Source: AM-1111 sp046302135 (lineage in GTDB: Bacteria > Bacteroidota > Bacteroidia > B-17B0 > Aurantibacillaceae). From it: a stretch of 31,202 nucleotides of DNA. Below, piece after piece: positions 8,310 through 17,100 of this stretch. A program made the position numbers and the translations under genes. The notes beneath the pieces were generated by a model, which made no database searches, was not told the DNA's origin, and saw nothing but the letters and a program-made list of their open reading frames with translations. Position 1 is the stretch's first letter. Every line of letters begins with the position of its first letter. The DNA is taken from NCBI GenBank assembly GCA_046302135.1, contig JBKCIQ010000104.1:1-31202 (forward strand). Reading direction: 5' to 3'.

Positions 8310-8618
8310 ATGGAACTTTTAAAATCGAATATTGACAGCATTAATGCTCTTTGCGATAAATATCATGTTAGGACTTTATTTGCTTTTGGCTCTGTAAGCA
8401 GAAATGAACTTGAGCCTGAAAGCGATATTGATTTGCTAGTTGATATTGACAATAGTGATCCTTTAACCTATTCGGATGATTACTTTGGTTTAAAATTTCA
8501 TTTGGAACAATTACTTAGAAGACAGATTGACCTTTTAGAACTAAGGGCAATTAAAAATCAATTTTTAAAGCAGAATATTGAAAATACTAAAGTTCTTCTC
8601 TATGGAAAAGGACATTAA
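8310..8618 (+). CDS. MNT-type nucleotidyltransferase (antitoxin of a HEPN/MNT module)
   Basis: 102 residues with the minimal nucleotidyltransferase signature: G27-S28 (FAFGSVSRNELEPESDIDLL), metal-binding Asp39 and Asp41 in D-I-D, and a third acidic residue at Asp74 (RRQIDLLEL). In HEPN/MNT modules this enzyme adds AMP to a tyrosine of the HEPN RNase and silences it. Its 3' end overlaps by 17 bp an ATG that opens like a HEPN gene, the normal arrangement, but that gene is broken (see 8602-8691). The antitoxin therefore looks intact yet orphaned. Start is the only ATG before the motif. Confidence 0.85.
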   Translation: MELLKSNIDSINALCDKYHVRTLFAFGSVSRNELEPESDIDLLVDIDNSDPLTYSDDYFGLKFHLEQLLRRQIDLLELRAIKNQFLKQNIENTKVLLYGKGH

Positions 8619-8691
8619 GGTTTGGCTTTCTGACATTAATTTTATTTGCACTTACCTTATCTATTCTTCAGAATTTAATAAAATCAATTAA
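8602..8691 (+). pseudogene. Remnant of a HEPN-domain toxin gene (first ~12 residues)
   Basis: A 29-codon frame overlaps the end of the MNT gene exactly where the HEPN partner normally begins. Its first residues, MEKDIKVWLSDI, match the way HEPN (DUF86-like) partners open. After that the reading is unrelated (NFICTYLIYSSEFNKIN) and stops. The helical body and the R-x4-6-H RNase motif are absent, so the toxin has been deleted beyond about residue 12. The truncation point abuts the 3' end of the small gene on the other strand. Recognition rests on a short stretch plus position, hence moderate confidence. Confidence 0.55.
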
Positions 8692-8849
8692 GATCTTCGC
8701 TTCTTGCTCTTTGATGAACTTTGCTTTTGAAGTTGCTTGAATTGTTTTCTTTTTTCCTCTAAGGTAGTTGGCAATTGTTTGGATAATTTTTCCGTTCCTA
8801 ACCTGTCCATCTCCTGAAATGATATTCTATAATTCATGCTTGTAGACAT
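8688..8849 (-). CDS. Small basic protein, 53 residues, unknown
   Basis: A complete ATG-to-TAA frame too short for usual gene finders. It begins MSTSMNYRISFQEMDRLGTE, has a central charged helix (LEEKRKQFKQLQKQ) and a Ser/Lys/Arg tail (SSSKSKKRRS). There is no signal peptide or membrane segment. It could be a small nucleic-acid-binding or antitoxin-like protein, but I do not recognise a family. Its stop codon overlaps the end of the HEPN remnant tail to tail. Nothing else in this interval explains the coding-like codon use. Whether it is expressed cannot be told from sequence alone. Confidence 0.5.
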   Translation of the reverse strand: MSTSMNYRISFQEMDRLGTEKLSKQLPTTLEEKRKQFKQLQKQSSSKSKKRRS

Positions 8850-8910
8850 TTATTTAAATATAATGATTTTTGTGAAAATAAAATGACGTAACTCCAAGTA
8901 ATCTCCTCCA

Positions 8911-8945
8911 AAAAAGAAAAGGCTTAACATTATAGGTTAAGCCTT
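8911..8945 (-). terminator. Intrinsic terminator after the LamG/T9SS gene
   Basis: The arms AAGGCTTAAC (8919-8928) and GTTAAGCCTT (8936-8945) form a perfect 10-bp stem with a 7-nt loop. Read on the minus strand the stem is followed by a U-rich tract (TTTTCTTTTTT). It lies 28 bp after the stop of the gene ending at 8974. Confidence 0.85.
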
Positions 8946-8973
8946 AACTGATAGGATGCAATGGTATATTCTT

Positions 8974-10077
8974 CTATTGCAAAACTATTTTTCTCGTGTC
9001 TATGGTTACACCATTTTGGTTGATGATGTTTACAAAGTAAATTCCTGCGCCTCCCCAGGTTGACATATCTACATAAAATTGTTGCTGATTAATGGCAGAC
9101 TGAAATACCTGCTGACCCAAACTGTTGGAAATTTTAATTTGATAACCGGAAAGTGTAGAGAAATTACCGTTATCAATGTAAATATGATCGTTGCTTGGAT
9201 TAGGCCATATTTTTATGGTGTTCTGATAAGTGATGGGATTGAAACCGTTGATACCCATGTTAATTAAAAGTGTATCTGTTACAGTGATGTATTGATAGCA
9301 AATATTGCCGTTGTAGAGATTGGTAATTTCTTGTTGAGTTAATGCGCGGTTCCAGATGCCGATGTCATCCAAGTTTCCTTTAAAAAATTGCTCAGTACCA
9401 TTATTTGCTGAAGCAAAATTTAAAAACATATTTTGAGTTGCATAGTTTGTTGAAAAGTTAACATTTATTGAGTCTTGCAATAATCCATTAATATAAATTT
9501 TCATTTTGTTTGCAGACACATTGTATGTACCTATTATATGAAAATAATTTGTATTTAAACTTGTAGTTGAATTTAATTGAAGAATAGTGCTACCTGTTGA
9601 TACATCTTTTCTGAAATAAAAAAGATTAGAACTACTGATAGCAATTGAATAAGGGTCTTTCGCTGGCTGGGCATCCCCGAACCAAACTAATTGAGCTTGA
9701 TTAGAACTAGAATTTAAAGATTGGCTCCAACATGAAATAGTTATATCATTTACTAGATTAAATGTTGAGTTTGAATTAAAATTTATATAATCATTAATCC
9801 CATCAAAACTATAAGCCGTATTTGAATTACCGAATCTATCCGTTGTCAACGTCGCTCCATTCACTGTTCCATTATTTCCATTCCCGCTTTCATCGTTTGC
9901 GTTTCCGTTAAAGGGCCACCAGCCCACTAGACCATTCGTAGGTACGTATGACGGAACATTTTGCGCCATTGTTGCAACAACCAAACCAAGGGTTGCTACT
10001 GCAGTAAAAAGTAAACTTTTTGTTTTACGGATGCTTGTTGTTTTTTTAAAGGAATCCGCGAATGTTTCACATTTCAT
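8974..10077 (-). CDS. Secreted LamG-like (concanavalin-fold) protein with T9SS tail
   Basis: 367 residues. A long signal peptide (basic n-region of about 20 residues, then LLFTAVATLGLVVATMAQ) precedes VPSYVPTNGLVGWWPFNG, the opening of a LamG/laminin-G-like jelly-roll. The domain runs to about residue 255 and closes with GNLDDIGIWNRALTQQEIT. The last 80 residues are a type A T9SS sorting domain (IKIWPNPSNDHIYI ... AGIYFVNIINQNG ... RKIVLQ). It is probably surface-exposed and carbohydrate- or protein-binding; no catalytic residues are evident. Its 5' untranslated region is strikingly structured (10125-10271). In my recollection this LamG type is often multicopy in Bacteroidota genomes; only one copy is here. 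Confidence 0.85.
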   Translation of the reverse strand: MKCETFADSFKKTTSIRKTKSLLFTAVATLGLVVATMAQNVPSYVPTNGLVGWWPFNGNANDESGNGNNGTVNGATLTTDRFGNSNTAYSFDGINDYINFNSNSTFNLVNDITISCWSQSLNSSSNQAQLVWFGDAQPAKDPYSIAISSSNLFYFRKDVSTGSTILQLNSTTSLNTNYFHIIGTYNVSANKMKIYINGLLQDSINVNFSTNYATQNMFLNFASANNGTEQFFKGNLDDIGIWNRALTQQEITNLYNGNICYQYITVTDTLLINMGINGFNPITYQNTIKIWPNPSNDHIYIDNGNFSTLSGYQIKISNSLGQQVFQSAINQQQFYVDMSTWGGAGIYFVNIINQNGVTIDTRKIVLQ

Positions 10078-10124
10078 AAAAATTGTTTTTTGGTTTCTAC
10101 TTTGCCCCGCAGTAGAGTTTCTTT

Positions 10125-10271
10125 AAAAAAAATCAGCGTGGGACAGTTGCCAGTACTTGTAAGCGAGGGAGTCGAAGCCCTTGGAACAGAGTAAAGCAAC
10201 GCCCACGCCTTGACGTGAGCGTTCTGCATTTAACTCCCCTGTTCCATTGAAATATCGACTTTTCGCTTACA
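10125..10271 (-). ncRNA. Structured 5' leader RNA with a terminator-like alternative fold
   Basis: Read on the minus strand, upstream of the LamG gene. Fold A is one long imperfect hairpin: 10264-10271 pairs with 10158-10165 (8 bp), 10255-10260 with 10170-10175 (6 bp), 10239-10246 with 10182-10189 (8 bp), a weaker GAGT/ACTC helix, and an apical 10-bp helix 10214-10223 with 10198-10207 around a 6-nt loop. The apical helix contains a U-G pair that exists only in the minus-strand RNA (the plus-strand RNA would have C-A), which favours minus-strand function. Fold B pairs 10202-10208 with 10136-10142 and 10196-10200 with 10146-10150. It is followed by UGA and eight U (10125-10132), like an intrinsic terminator, and it destroys the apical helix of fold A. 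It is a candidate attenuator or riboswitch, or a dispersed structured repeat. I do not recognise a known RNA family. Confidence 0.6.
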
Positions 10272-10459
10272 GGTTGTTTAGCAAACGCTAATATGTTAAT
10301 TAAATTCTCTTTTATTTTTTCATTGGTTCAAAATTAAAAAATAAAATTGATAGTCAATTTTTCAAATATTTTCGCGCCCTCATAATAATTTGTTTTTTAT
10401 GTAAAGTATATTACCCAAGCACCTCGAGCAATATAATTGCTTTTAGAAGAATTTTTATT

Positions 10460-10481
10460 TATCTTTAACTGTAACGAAAAT
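10460..10481 (+). promoter_or_regulatory. Promoter-like leader of the PIN/antitoxin pair
   Basis: TATCTTTA (10460-10467) is one base from the Bacteroidota -7 consensus TAnnTTTG. It lies 12 nt before the PIN start codon, implying a very short leader. Positions 10461-10481 are nearly identical to 8271-8291 before the MNT gene. Confidence 0.45.
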
Positions 10482-10944
10482 GAAGCAACGAATTTATATT
10501 GATACGTCTATAGTTGGTGGTTATTTTGATGAGGAATTCAGAGATGCAACTATTCAACTTTTCCAACGATTGGATGATGGTGAAGTTGTTTTTGTTGTTT
10601 CAGACCTGTTAGATTTAGAATTGATTAATGCTCCAAAACAAGTTCAGGAACATTTATTAAAATATTCGGCCGATAAATTTCAAAGAGTCGCTCTTACTGT
10701 GGAAGCAATAAATTTGGCAGATTCATATATCAAGGAAAAAGTTGTTGGAAAAACAAGTTTAGAAGATTGCAGACATATTGCACTCGCTACAATTCACAAA
10801 GTTGATGTTTTAGCAAGCTGGAATTTTAAACACATCGTAAATCTTGATAGAATTAAAGGGTATAATTCAGTCAACTTGCGTTTAGGTTATTCATTAATAG
10901 AAATAAGAAGCCCAAAAGATTTATTAAAGTATGAAGAAGAATAA
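10480..10944 (+). CDS. PIN-domain (VapC-like) toxin
   Basis: 154 residues, a single PIN-fold ribonuclease domain. The acidic metal-binding residues expected of the family are visible: Asp8 (RIYIDTSIVGGYF), Glu47 (SDLLDLELINAP), Asp96 (KTSLEDCRHIALATI) and a last acidic position around Asp109 (HKVDVLASWNFKHIV). The sequence appears intact. The downstream frame overlaps its end by 14 bp and looks like the cognate antitoxin, so the order is toxin first, the reverse of classical vapBC. Likely target is RNA, but the specific substrate is unknown. It is flanked upstream by the structured leader of the divergent LamG gene. Confidence 0.85.
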   Translation: MKQRIYIDTSIVGGYFDEEFRDATIQLFQRLDDGEVVFVVSDLLDLELINAPKQVQEHLLKYSADKFQRVALTVEAINLADSYIKEKVVGKTSLEDCRHIALATIHKVDVLASWNFKHIVNLDRIKGYNSVNLRLGYSLIEIRSPKDLLKYEEE

Positions 10945-11095
10945 AAAAAGAAAAAAGTTCGATTCCGTTCAAATGATGAGGGAAATCAGAGATAAAATTA
11001 GTGCTGAAACTAGGGATATGTCATTTGAGGAATTGCAAGATTACATCAAGAAGAAATTGGCTAAAAGAAAAACAAAGCTAATTGGTCAAATTTGA
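10931..11095 (+). CDS. Small antitoxin-like partner of the PIN toxin
   Basis: 54 residues. The ATG lies within the last codons of the PIN gene (14-bp overlap in another frame), so translation is very likely coupled. It begins with a strongly basic stretch (MKKNKKRKKFDSVQMMREIR), followed by a helical segment with FEELQDYIKKKLAK. This resembles the short antitoxins that follow PIN toxins in Bacteroidota, with a toxin-wrapping helix; no DNA-binding fold can be assigned with certainty. Position and coupling are the main evidence. Confidence 0.7.
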   Translation: MKKNKKRKKFDSVQMMREIRDKISAETRDMSFEELQDYIKKKLAKRKTKLIGQI

Positions 11096-11133
11096 AAATA
11101 CACTGAGTTTTAACCACTACTAAAAGCAGAGGT

Positions 11134-13668
11134 CTATTTTAAATTTATTAATTCAAATTGACTAATGAATTCGACTCCTTTATAGTAATCTTCAGGCAAA
11201 TCATAGATATTTATTTCTTCAGGCATAATATTTTTTATCAAGAAATAAGCTTCCTTTCCTTTAGTATTTAAATACTGAATGAAGCCGTTTTTAAAATATG
11301 AATCTGATTTAATTTTCATTTGAGTCCCCTCAATATTTATTTTAGGTTGACTTTTAAAATTGGATTTAATTTTAGCGCTTTGAATCACCTCTATAATTTT
11401 GTTGTCTGATGAATTCCTTAGGATGATTAAGGTGCTATCGATATAATTTTCTTTAATTAATTCCTTAAACTCTTTAGAAAAAAGCACAGATGAAGTTTCC
11501 GATTTTATTATAAAATGTAGACTGGTATCAGAAATTCGTTTTCCGTTAATATTTTTAATTTGCAACCGAAGTGTAATGTTGGTATCGATTTTTAAATCTG
11601 ACACACCGTGAATTTCAATTTTTCCTCTGTTGTTTTTTAGGGCGATAATTATTGGCTCATAAGATTCCTTAATTGCTTTCCACACTGGCTTTTCATTCAA
11701 ATCGTAATCTAAAACGCTCCATGAAATACCCGGCCATGCATCATTAAGTTGCCAAAACAATGTACCCATACAAAATGGTTTTGAAAGACGATGATTTACT
11801 ATCGCCTTGCGGTAGGCCTCTGCTTGTACTAACTGCGACAATAGCACGAAACTTTTAAAATCCTTTGGCCTTCCGAATTCTGCTTCAATATATTTTTCCA
11901 GCAGGCTAATTCCTTTATAGCTCCTCATTCTCGATTGAATGGCAGAGTCCTTAATGTCTTTTTTTTCAGCTGAAAAATATTGCTCAATTATGTCCTCAGA
12001 AGGGACGGAGGGAAGTCCGTACTCACTCATGAATCTTGGAATCTTTTTTTCGAAACTTTCAATCGGTAACTCTCCGTGCCACACTCCCCAGTAGTGATTG
12101 TCTCCGGATAAAAAATCTTTCTCTTTCCCCCAATTGCTTATTGGGCTCGTTGAGATATAGGATGTGCCCGAATCAAATTTACTAACGGCATTCGGTAATA
12201 TTTCCTTAAAGATTTTATCGTATGTTCGGATTAATTTCACACTGTCTTTTCCATGAATATTGTATTTGTCCTGCCAACCCCAGTTATTCCAGGCAACTTC
12301 AATTTCATTGTTTCCGCACCACAGCGCAGTACATGGATGTTTTCTGTATTTGATTACTTGTTCTTCTGCTTCCTTTTGAATATTTCCTAGGAATTTTTCA
12401 TCGGGTGAATACATTGTTCCTGAAAAAATAAAGTCTTGCCAGATCAAAATACCCGCCTCGTCACAAATACTTAATTCCTCTTCACTTAAATAATTTCCTC
12501 CGCCCCAAACTCTCAGCATATTAAAATTGGCATCCTTACATAAATTAATTAATCTACTGAATTTTTCTCTCTGATTTACATTTTGAAAATTCATCATATC
12601 AGGAAGATAATTCGCTCCTTTCATAAAAATATTTTCACCGTTAACTGAAAAATAAAAACCCTCTCCAAAAACATCTTTTTCGCGAATAAGGTTGATTTTT
12701 CTTATCCCAAATTTTGCTTTTTTGATTGAGCTTTCGTTTTTACCCGTAATCTTAAACATGACATCATACAAACGTGAAGCGGATTTGTCTGTTGCGCTAT
12801 AACCGTTAGGCCACCACAATTCAGGGTTTTTAATTCTTATAGTTTTTTGAAAAGTGTTGAGGCCTTTTTTCAAAACAAGTTTATCAGAAAAATTGAAAAC
12901 AGATTGCCTGTTTTTTTCAATATCACAAGAAACTTTAAACTCTCCTGTAAAAGATGAATAAACTTTGACTTCAATTTTTAATTCTGCCTTCGATTCTTCG
13001 ATTTTTTCAGTAGAAACGAATATGTCTTGAATCTCAACTGCACTCTTTTTTCTAATAAAAATTTCTTTTGGAATTCGGTCAGGTAACAATCTTGGACAAA
13101 TGTCCCAGCCAAAACTCATGGGTGGCATTCTTAAAAACTGACTGACTTTTTTATTTCCATCCTCGTTATCACTTGGATAATTAATTTTATCGGCTTTGTA
13201 TTCTTCTATAGCTTTTAAAACAGGTGAAGGCAGTTCAATTCTTATCTCATTGAACTCATTATGCTTTAAAAATTGATCAACTACTAATCTATATTTCAGA
13301 AAATAATTTCCTGATTCGAAAACAAAACTGTTATTGATGTAAACTTTTGAGTAAGGTGATATCCCTTCTACAACGAGCTCATACTGCTCATTTTTTAAAG
13401 TGTTTTCTAACTTGAAATCACTTTTTATCTCCCAATTCTTTGCTTCGTATTCTTGCGCTTGTTTAAGTCCGTAGCCTCTTAATGGGTCTTTAAGAGAATC
13501 GTAGTCTGAATCTCCTTTTTTGGAGATAATTTTTGGAACCCCGTCCTTCCAACTCCTTTCATTTTCATTCTTATATCCCCACTTAATAAACCTTATGGTA
13601 TCTTGGGAGATTAATATCTTTAATGAAATGAAAATTGTTAAAGCAAATATTTTTCTTTTTGAAAACAC
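11134..13668 (-). CDS. Secreted GH2 beta-mannosidase
   Basis: 844 residues, starting at a GTG (13668); no ATG precedes the signal peptide (FSKRKIFALTIFISLKILISQ). Domains in order: jelly-roll sugar-binding domain (about 30-210), immunoglobulin-like domain (about 212-325), TIM barrel (about 330-670) and C-terminal beta domains. The acid/base Glu455 is in WCGNNEIEVAW and the nucleophile Glu549 in FMSEYGLPS, both in the beta-mannosidase style; LRVWGGGNYL and IWQDFIFSGTMY also fit. It should remove terminal beta-linked mannose, such as the core Man-beta-1,4-GlcNAc of N-glycans or mannan ends. There is no T9SS tail, so it is likely periplasmic. It is divergent from 13695-17214 with only 26 bp between start codons. 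Confidence 0.9.
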   Translation of the reverse strand: MFSKRKIFALTIFISLKILISQDTIRFIKWGYKNENERSWKDGVPKIISKKGDSDYDSLKDPLRGYGLKQAQEYEAKNWEIKSDFKLENTLKNEQYELVVEGISPYSKVYINNSFVFESGNYFLKYRLVVDQFLKHNEFNEIRIELPSPVLKAIEEYKADKINYPSDNEDGNKKVSQFLRMPPMSFGWDICPRLLPDRIPKEIFIRKKSAVEIQDIFVSTEKIEESKAELKIEVKVYSSFTGEFKVSCDIEKNRQSVFNFSDKLVLKKGLNTFQKTIRIKNPELWWPNGYSATDKSASRLYDVMFKITGKNESSIKKAKFGIRKINLIREKDVFGEGFYFSVNGENIFMKGANYLPDMMNFQNVNQREKFSRLINLCKDANFNMLRVWGGGNYLSEEELSICDEAGILIWQDFIFSGTMYSPDEKFLGNIQKEAEEQVIKYRKHPCTALWCGNNEIEVAWNNWGWQDKYNIHGKDSVKLIRTYDKIFKEILPNAVSKFDSGTSYISTSPISNWGKEKDFLSGDNHYWGVWHGELPIESFEKKIPRFMSEYGLPSVPSEDIIEQYFSAEKKDIKDSAIQSRMRSYKGISLLEKYIEAEFGRPKDFKSFVLLSQLVQAEAYRKAIVNHRLSKPFCMGTLFWQLNDAWPGISWSVLDYDLNEKPVWKAIKESYEPIIIALKNNRGKIEIHGVSDLKIDTNITLRLQIKNINGKRISDTSLHFIIKSETSSVLFSKEFKELIKENYIDSTLIILRNSSDNKIIEVIQSAKIKSNFKSQPKINIEGTQMKIKSDSYFKNGFIQYLNTKGKEAYFLIKNIMPEEINIYDLPEDYYKGVEFISQFELINLK

Positions 13669-13694
13669 TGCCCTTAAATTAATAAATTTACAGA

Positions 13695-14168
13695 ATGAAA
13701 TTTATACTAAGAGTAAAGTGTGTCAATCACGATTTTAGTCAGGAAATCGCTGACAAGCAACATGGGGGCAAGGAGTCCGATGATAACATCCATTATTTGT
13801 GGGAAGATGAGCTGGAACTGACACAAAAAATAACCACCATCAAGGTTAGAAACAATGTTTCTTATTTGTTGCAAGGCCAGCAGGGCAGAAAGAAGTTTTC
13901 ACATGAAATTCCTTCCTGTACCATTATTGATTGTATCCATGAAGACGGAACAATCACTCAGTTTCCATTCACAAAAAGGCTTATCCGAGATACAGAAAAT
14001 AAGAAAAGCAAAGACGGTCTTCATCTTTGGTTCACCGTTTACCTTAAAGGTAAATTTAAAATTGTGAACCCTTTTGACGGGGCTTATTTTGCCAAAGAAG
14101 ACTTTCCTTTTGATATCGAGGAGGCAAAGGCAGCAGAACAAATAGATGAAGATGATAATGAGGATTAA
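13695..14168 (+). CDS. Uncharacterised 157-residue protein upstream of the GH92 gene
   Basis: No signal peptide, no membrane segment, and I do not recognise a family. The protein is beta-rich in appearance (KFILRVKCVNHDF, LHLWFTVYLKGKFKIV) and ends in a very acidic tail (EQIDEDDNED). A TAAATTTA box 5 nt before the ATG, with TTTG 21 nt further up, could be a promoter; the latter lies inside the divergent GH2 gene. The stop is only 10 bp before the preferred GH92 start, so the two are probably cotranscribed. It could be a cytoplasmic accessory or an unrelated housekeeping gene; no assignment is made. Confidence 0.75.
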   Translation: MKFILRVKCVNHDFSQEIADKQHGGKESDDNIHYLWEDELELTQKITTIKVRNNVSYLLQGQQGRKKFSHEIPSCTIIDCIHEDGTITQFPFTKRLIRDTENKKSKDGLHLWFTVYLKGKFKIVNPFDGAYFAKEDFPFDIEEAKAAEQIDEDDNED

Positions 14169-14178
14169 TTTTCTTAAG

Positions 14179-17100
14179 ATGAAGGCAATAAAGAATTTAT
14201 TACTGAGTTTTGTGATTTTAATTCGACTGGGTGCACAAAATTCACTCGCTTCCTATGTTGATCCATTCATTGGAACCGGTGGGCACGGACACACTTTTCC
14301 GGGTGCTACAGTTCCTTTCGGGATGGTTCAGTTGAGTCCTGATGCCAGAGTTGATGGTAGTTGGGATGGATGCGGAGGATATCATTTCAGCGATTCTTTG
14401 TTATTTGGATTTTCTCATACCCACTTGAGTGGAACCGGATGTTCAGACTACGGGGATATTGCATTGCTCCCGTTAGACGGAAAAGCCCTCAAACAAGGAA
14501 GCAAGCCTTCATCAAAAGTTTTACCGGATTTGAATAAATTTCAGGTTGAGTTTTCACATGCCAATGAAAAAGCATCTGCCGGGTATTACGCTGTTAAATT
14601 AGATAATCAAATCAATTGTGAACTCACTGCAACAGCTCGTGTGGGTTTTCATCGTTATACTTTCGCCAACGATTACGGTAGACTGATGATTAAAATTAAT
14701 CATCGGGATAAAACTTTATCATCAGATTTAAAAGTTATTAATAATCGCGTGATTGAAGGATACAGAAGAAGCGAAGCATGGGCAAAGGATCAGTATATTT
14801 TTTTTAGAATGGAATTTTCTGAATCCTTTGTAACTGAAAACACCATAGGCACTAAAATAAAAAATTCTTCCGGCGAACAAAATATAATTGTTCCTTACTC
14901 AATTTTATCTTTTCCGAAACTCAATGAAAAGAAATTGTTGGTCAAGGTTTCCATTTCTTTTGTATCCACTGACGGGGCGAAAAAAAATATGGATGCAGAA
15001 TTATCACATTGGGATTTTGAACGAGTGAAATCTGAAGCTGTAATTTCTTGGGAAAAGGAATTGAGTAAGGTTGTTGTAGAAGGAGATGAGGAAAAGAAAA
15101 AAATATTTTATACTGCGCTGTATCATTGCATGGTTCAACCGAACATTAGCAACGATGTGGACGGAAGTTACAGAGGTCGAGATAATTTGATTCATCAAAC
15201 CAACGGACATAATTATTATACGGTTTTTTCCTTGTGGGATACGTTCAGAGGTGAGCATCCGCTTTTGAGTATACTGGACAGAAAACGGACATCGGATTTC
15301 GTTAAAACATTTTTGTTGCAGTATCAGCAAGGCGGAAGATTGCCTGTTTGGGAGTTGGCTTCAAATGAAACTGATTGCATGATAGGATATCATTCTGTAA
15401 GTGTAATAAATGATGCAATCAGTAAAGGCATTAGAGACTTTGATTTGAACCTTGCCTTTGATGCGATGAAGAAATCTGCCACTTGGCAACATCTGGGACT
15501 TCCCGCATTGATGAAAAAGAATTTTATTGAAGCGGAAGACGATCATGAAAGTGTTTCAAAAACTTTGGAGTATGCATACGACGATTGGTGCATTGCGCAA
15601 ACAGCAAAGTTGGTAGGCAGGATGGACGATTATCAATATTTTGTTAGACGTTCACAGAGTTGGAAAAATCTTTTTGATCCCAACACTTTACACATGCGTC
15701 CAAGAAGAAACGGTGGCTGGCACACTCCATTTGATCCAAAAGAGGTAAACAATTATTTCACCGAAGGAAATTCTTGGCAATACACTTTTTTTGTTCCGCA
15801 TGACATCAGTGGTTTAATTTACAATATGGGTGGAGAAGAAAGTTTTACCAAAAAATTGAATCAATTATTTTCGGAATCCTCAAAAACTACTGGCAGAGAT
15901 CAGGCAGATATTACCGGGTTGATTGGTCAATATGCTCACGGTAATGAACCCAGTCATCACATGGCTTATTTATACAATTATGTTGGTAAAGCTTCGCAGA
16001 CTCAAGAGTTAAGTAAACGAATTCTGAATGAAATGTATAAAGCTGGTCCTGATGGTTTGTGCGGGAATGAAGATTGCGGTCAGATGAGTGCATGGTATGT
16101 GTTAAGTTCTATCGGAATTTATCAGGTTTGTCCCGGTTCGGGATTTTACGACATTACGCTCCCATTGTTCAAGAAGACGACTCTCAATTTGGAAAATGGA
16201 AAAAAATTTGAGGTTGAAATATCAAACCCTGAATTATTAAAAAAAAATGATGCAAGAATTTCTTCCTTGTCAATTAACGGAATGAATTTAAATTGGACTC
16301 AATTGAGTTATGAAAAAATTCAGCAGGGAGGTAAATTAATGATTGAATTGACCACTAATCCAAATAATTTTCTTGAAAAAAACATTTTAGAAAAAAGACC
16401 AGATCTGGTAAAAGATTATCCTGAGCTTACAACTGTCCCAATCATTTCTGCTGATGCTAAAAGTTTTAAAGACAGTCTAAAGGTTGAAATAACAAGTTTG
16501 GAAAAAGATAAATTCATCATTTATAAAATCTTTGATATACCTGAAGGTAAAACTAACTTAAAACAGCCTTTAGAACTTGAGTTGGCAGATAACTCACCTC
16601 AATTCATATTTAAAAATTATGAGGCTCCGCTCACTATTAGTAAGTCTCAGTTTGTAATTGCAATGATAAAAGAGAGCGGAAGTTCATTATTACAAACCAT
16701 CACACCTTACACTAATTATTCACTCGGGTATTTCCACAAAATACCGAACAACTGGAAGATTGAAATAAAAAGTAAATACAATCCGCAATATACAGCTGGG
16801 GGTGATGAAGGAATCATTGACGGGCTGTATGCAGATGAAAATTGGCGCAAGGGCGGATGGCAAGGATATCAGTCTCAAGATTTTGAGGCTGTGATTGATT
16901 TGAAATCTAACAGAGAAGTGAAAGAGGTTGGCGCTAACTTTTTACAGGATACAAGAAGCTGGATCTTGATGCCAAAAAAAGTTGAAATCTCCTACGAAAC
17001 AGCAAAAGGTTTTTCCAAACCCATTGTGCTTTTAAATGATGTAAAGGATGATGATTATAGCGTTAAGATGAAAAAGTTTTTTGCAGTACTTCCGTCTGGA

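Noticed and set aside
10096..10116. TCTACT/AGTAGA hairpin between the structured leader and the LamG start
   Set aside because: Six pairs with a 9-nt loop, no flanking U tract; could be part of the leader fold but is too weak to list alone.
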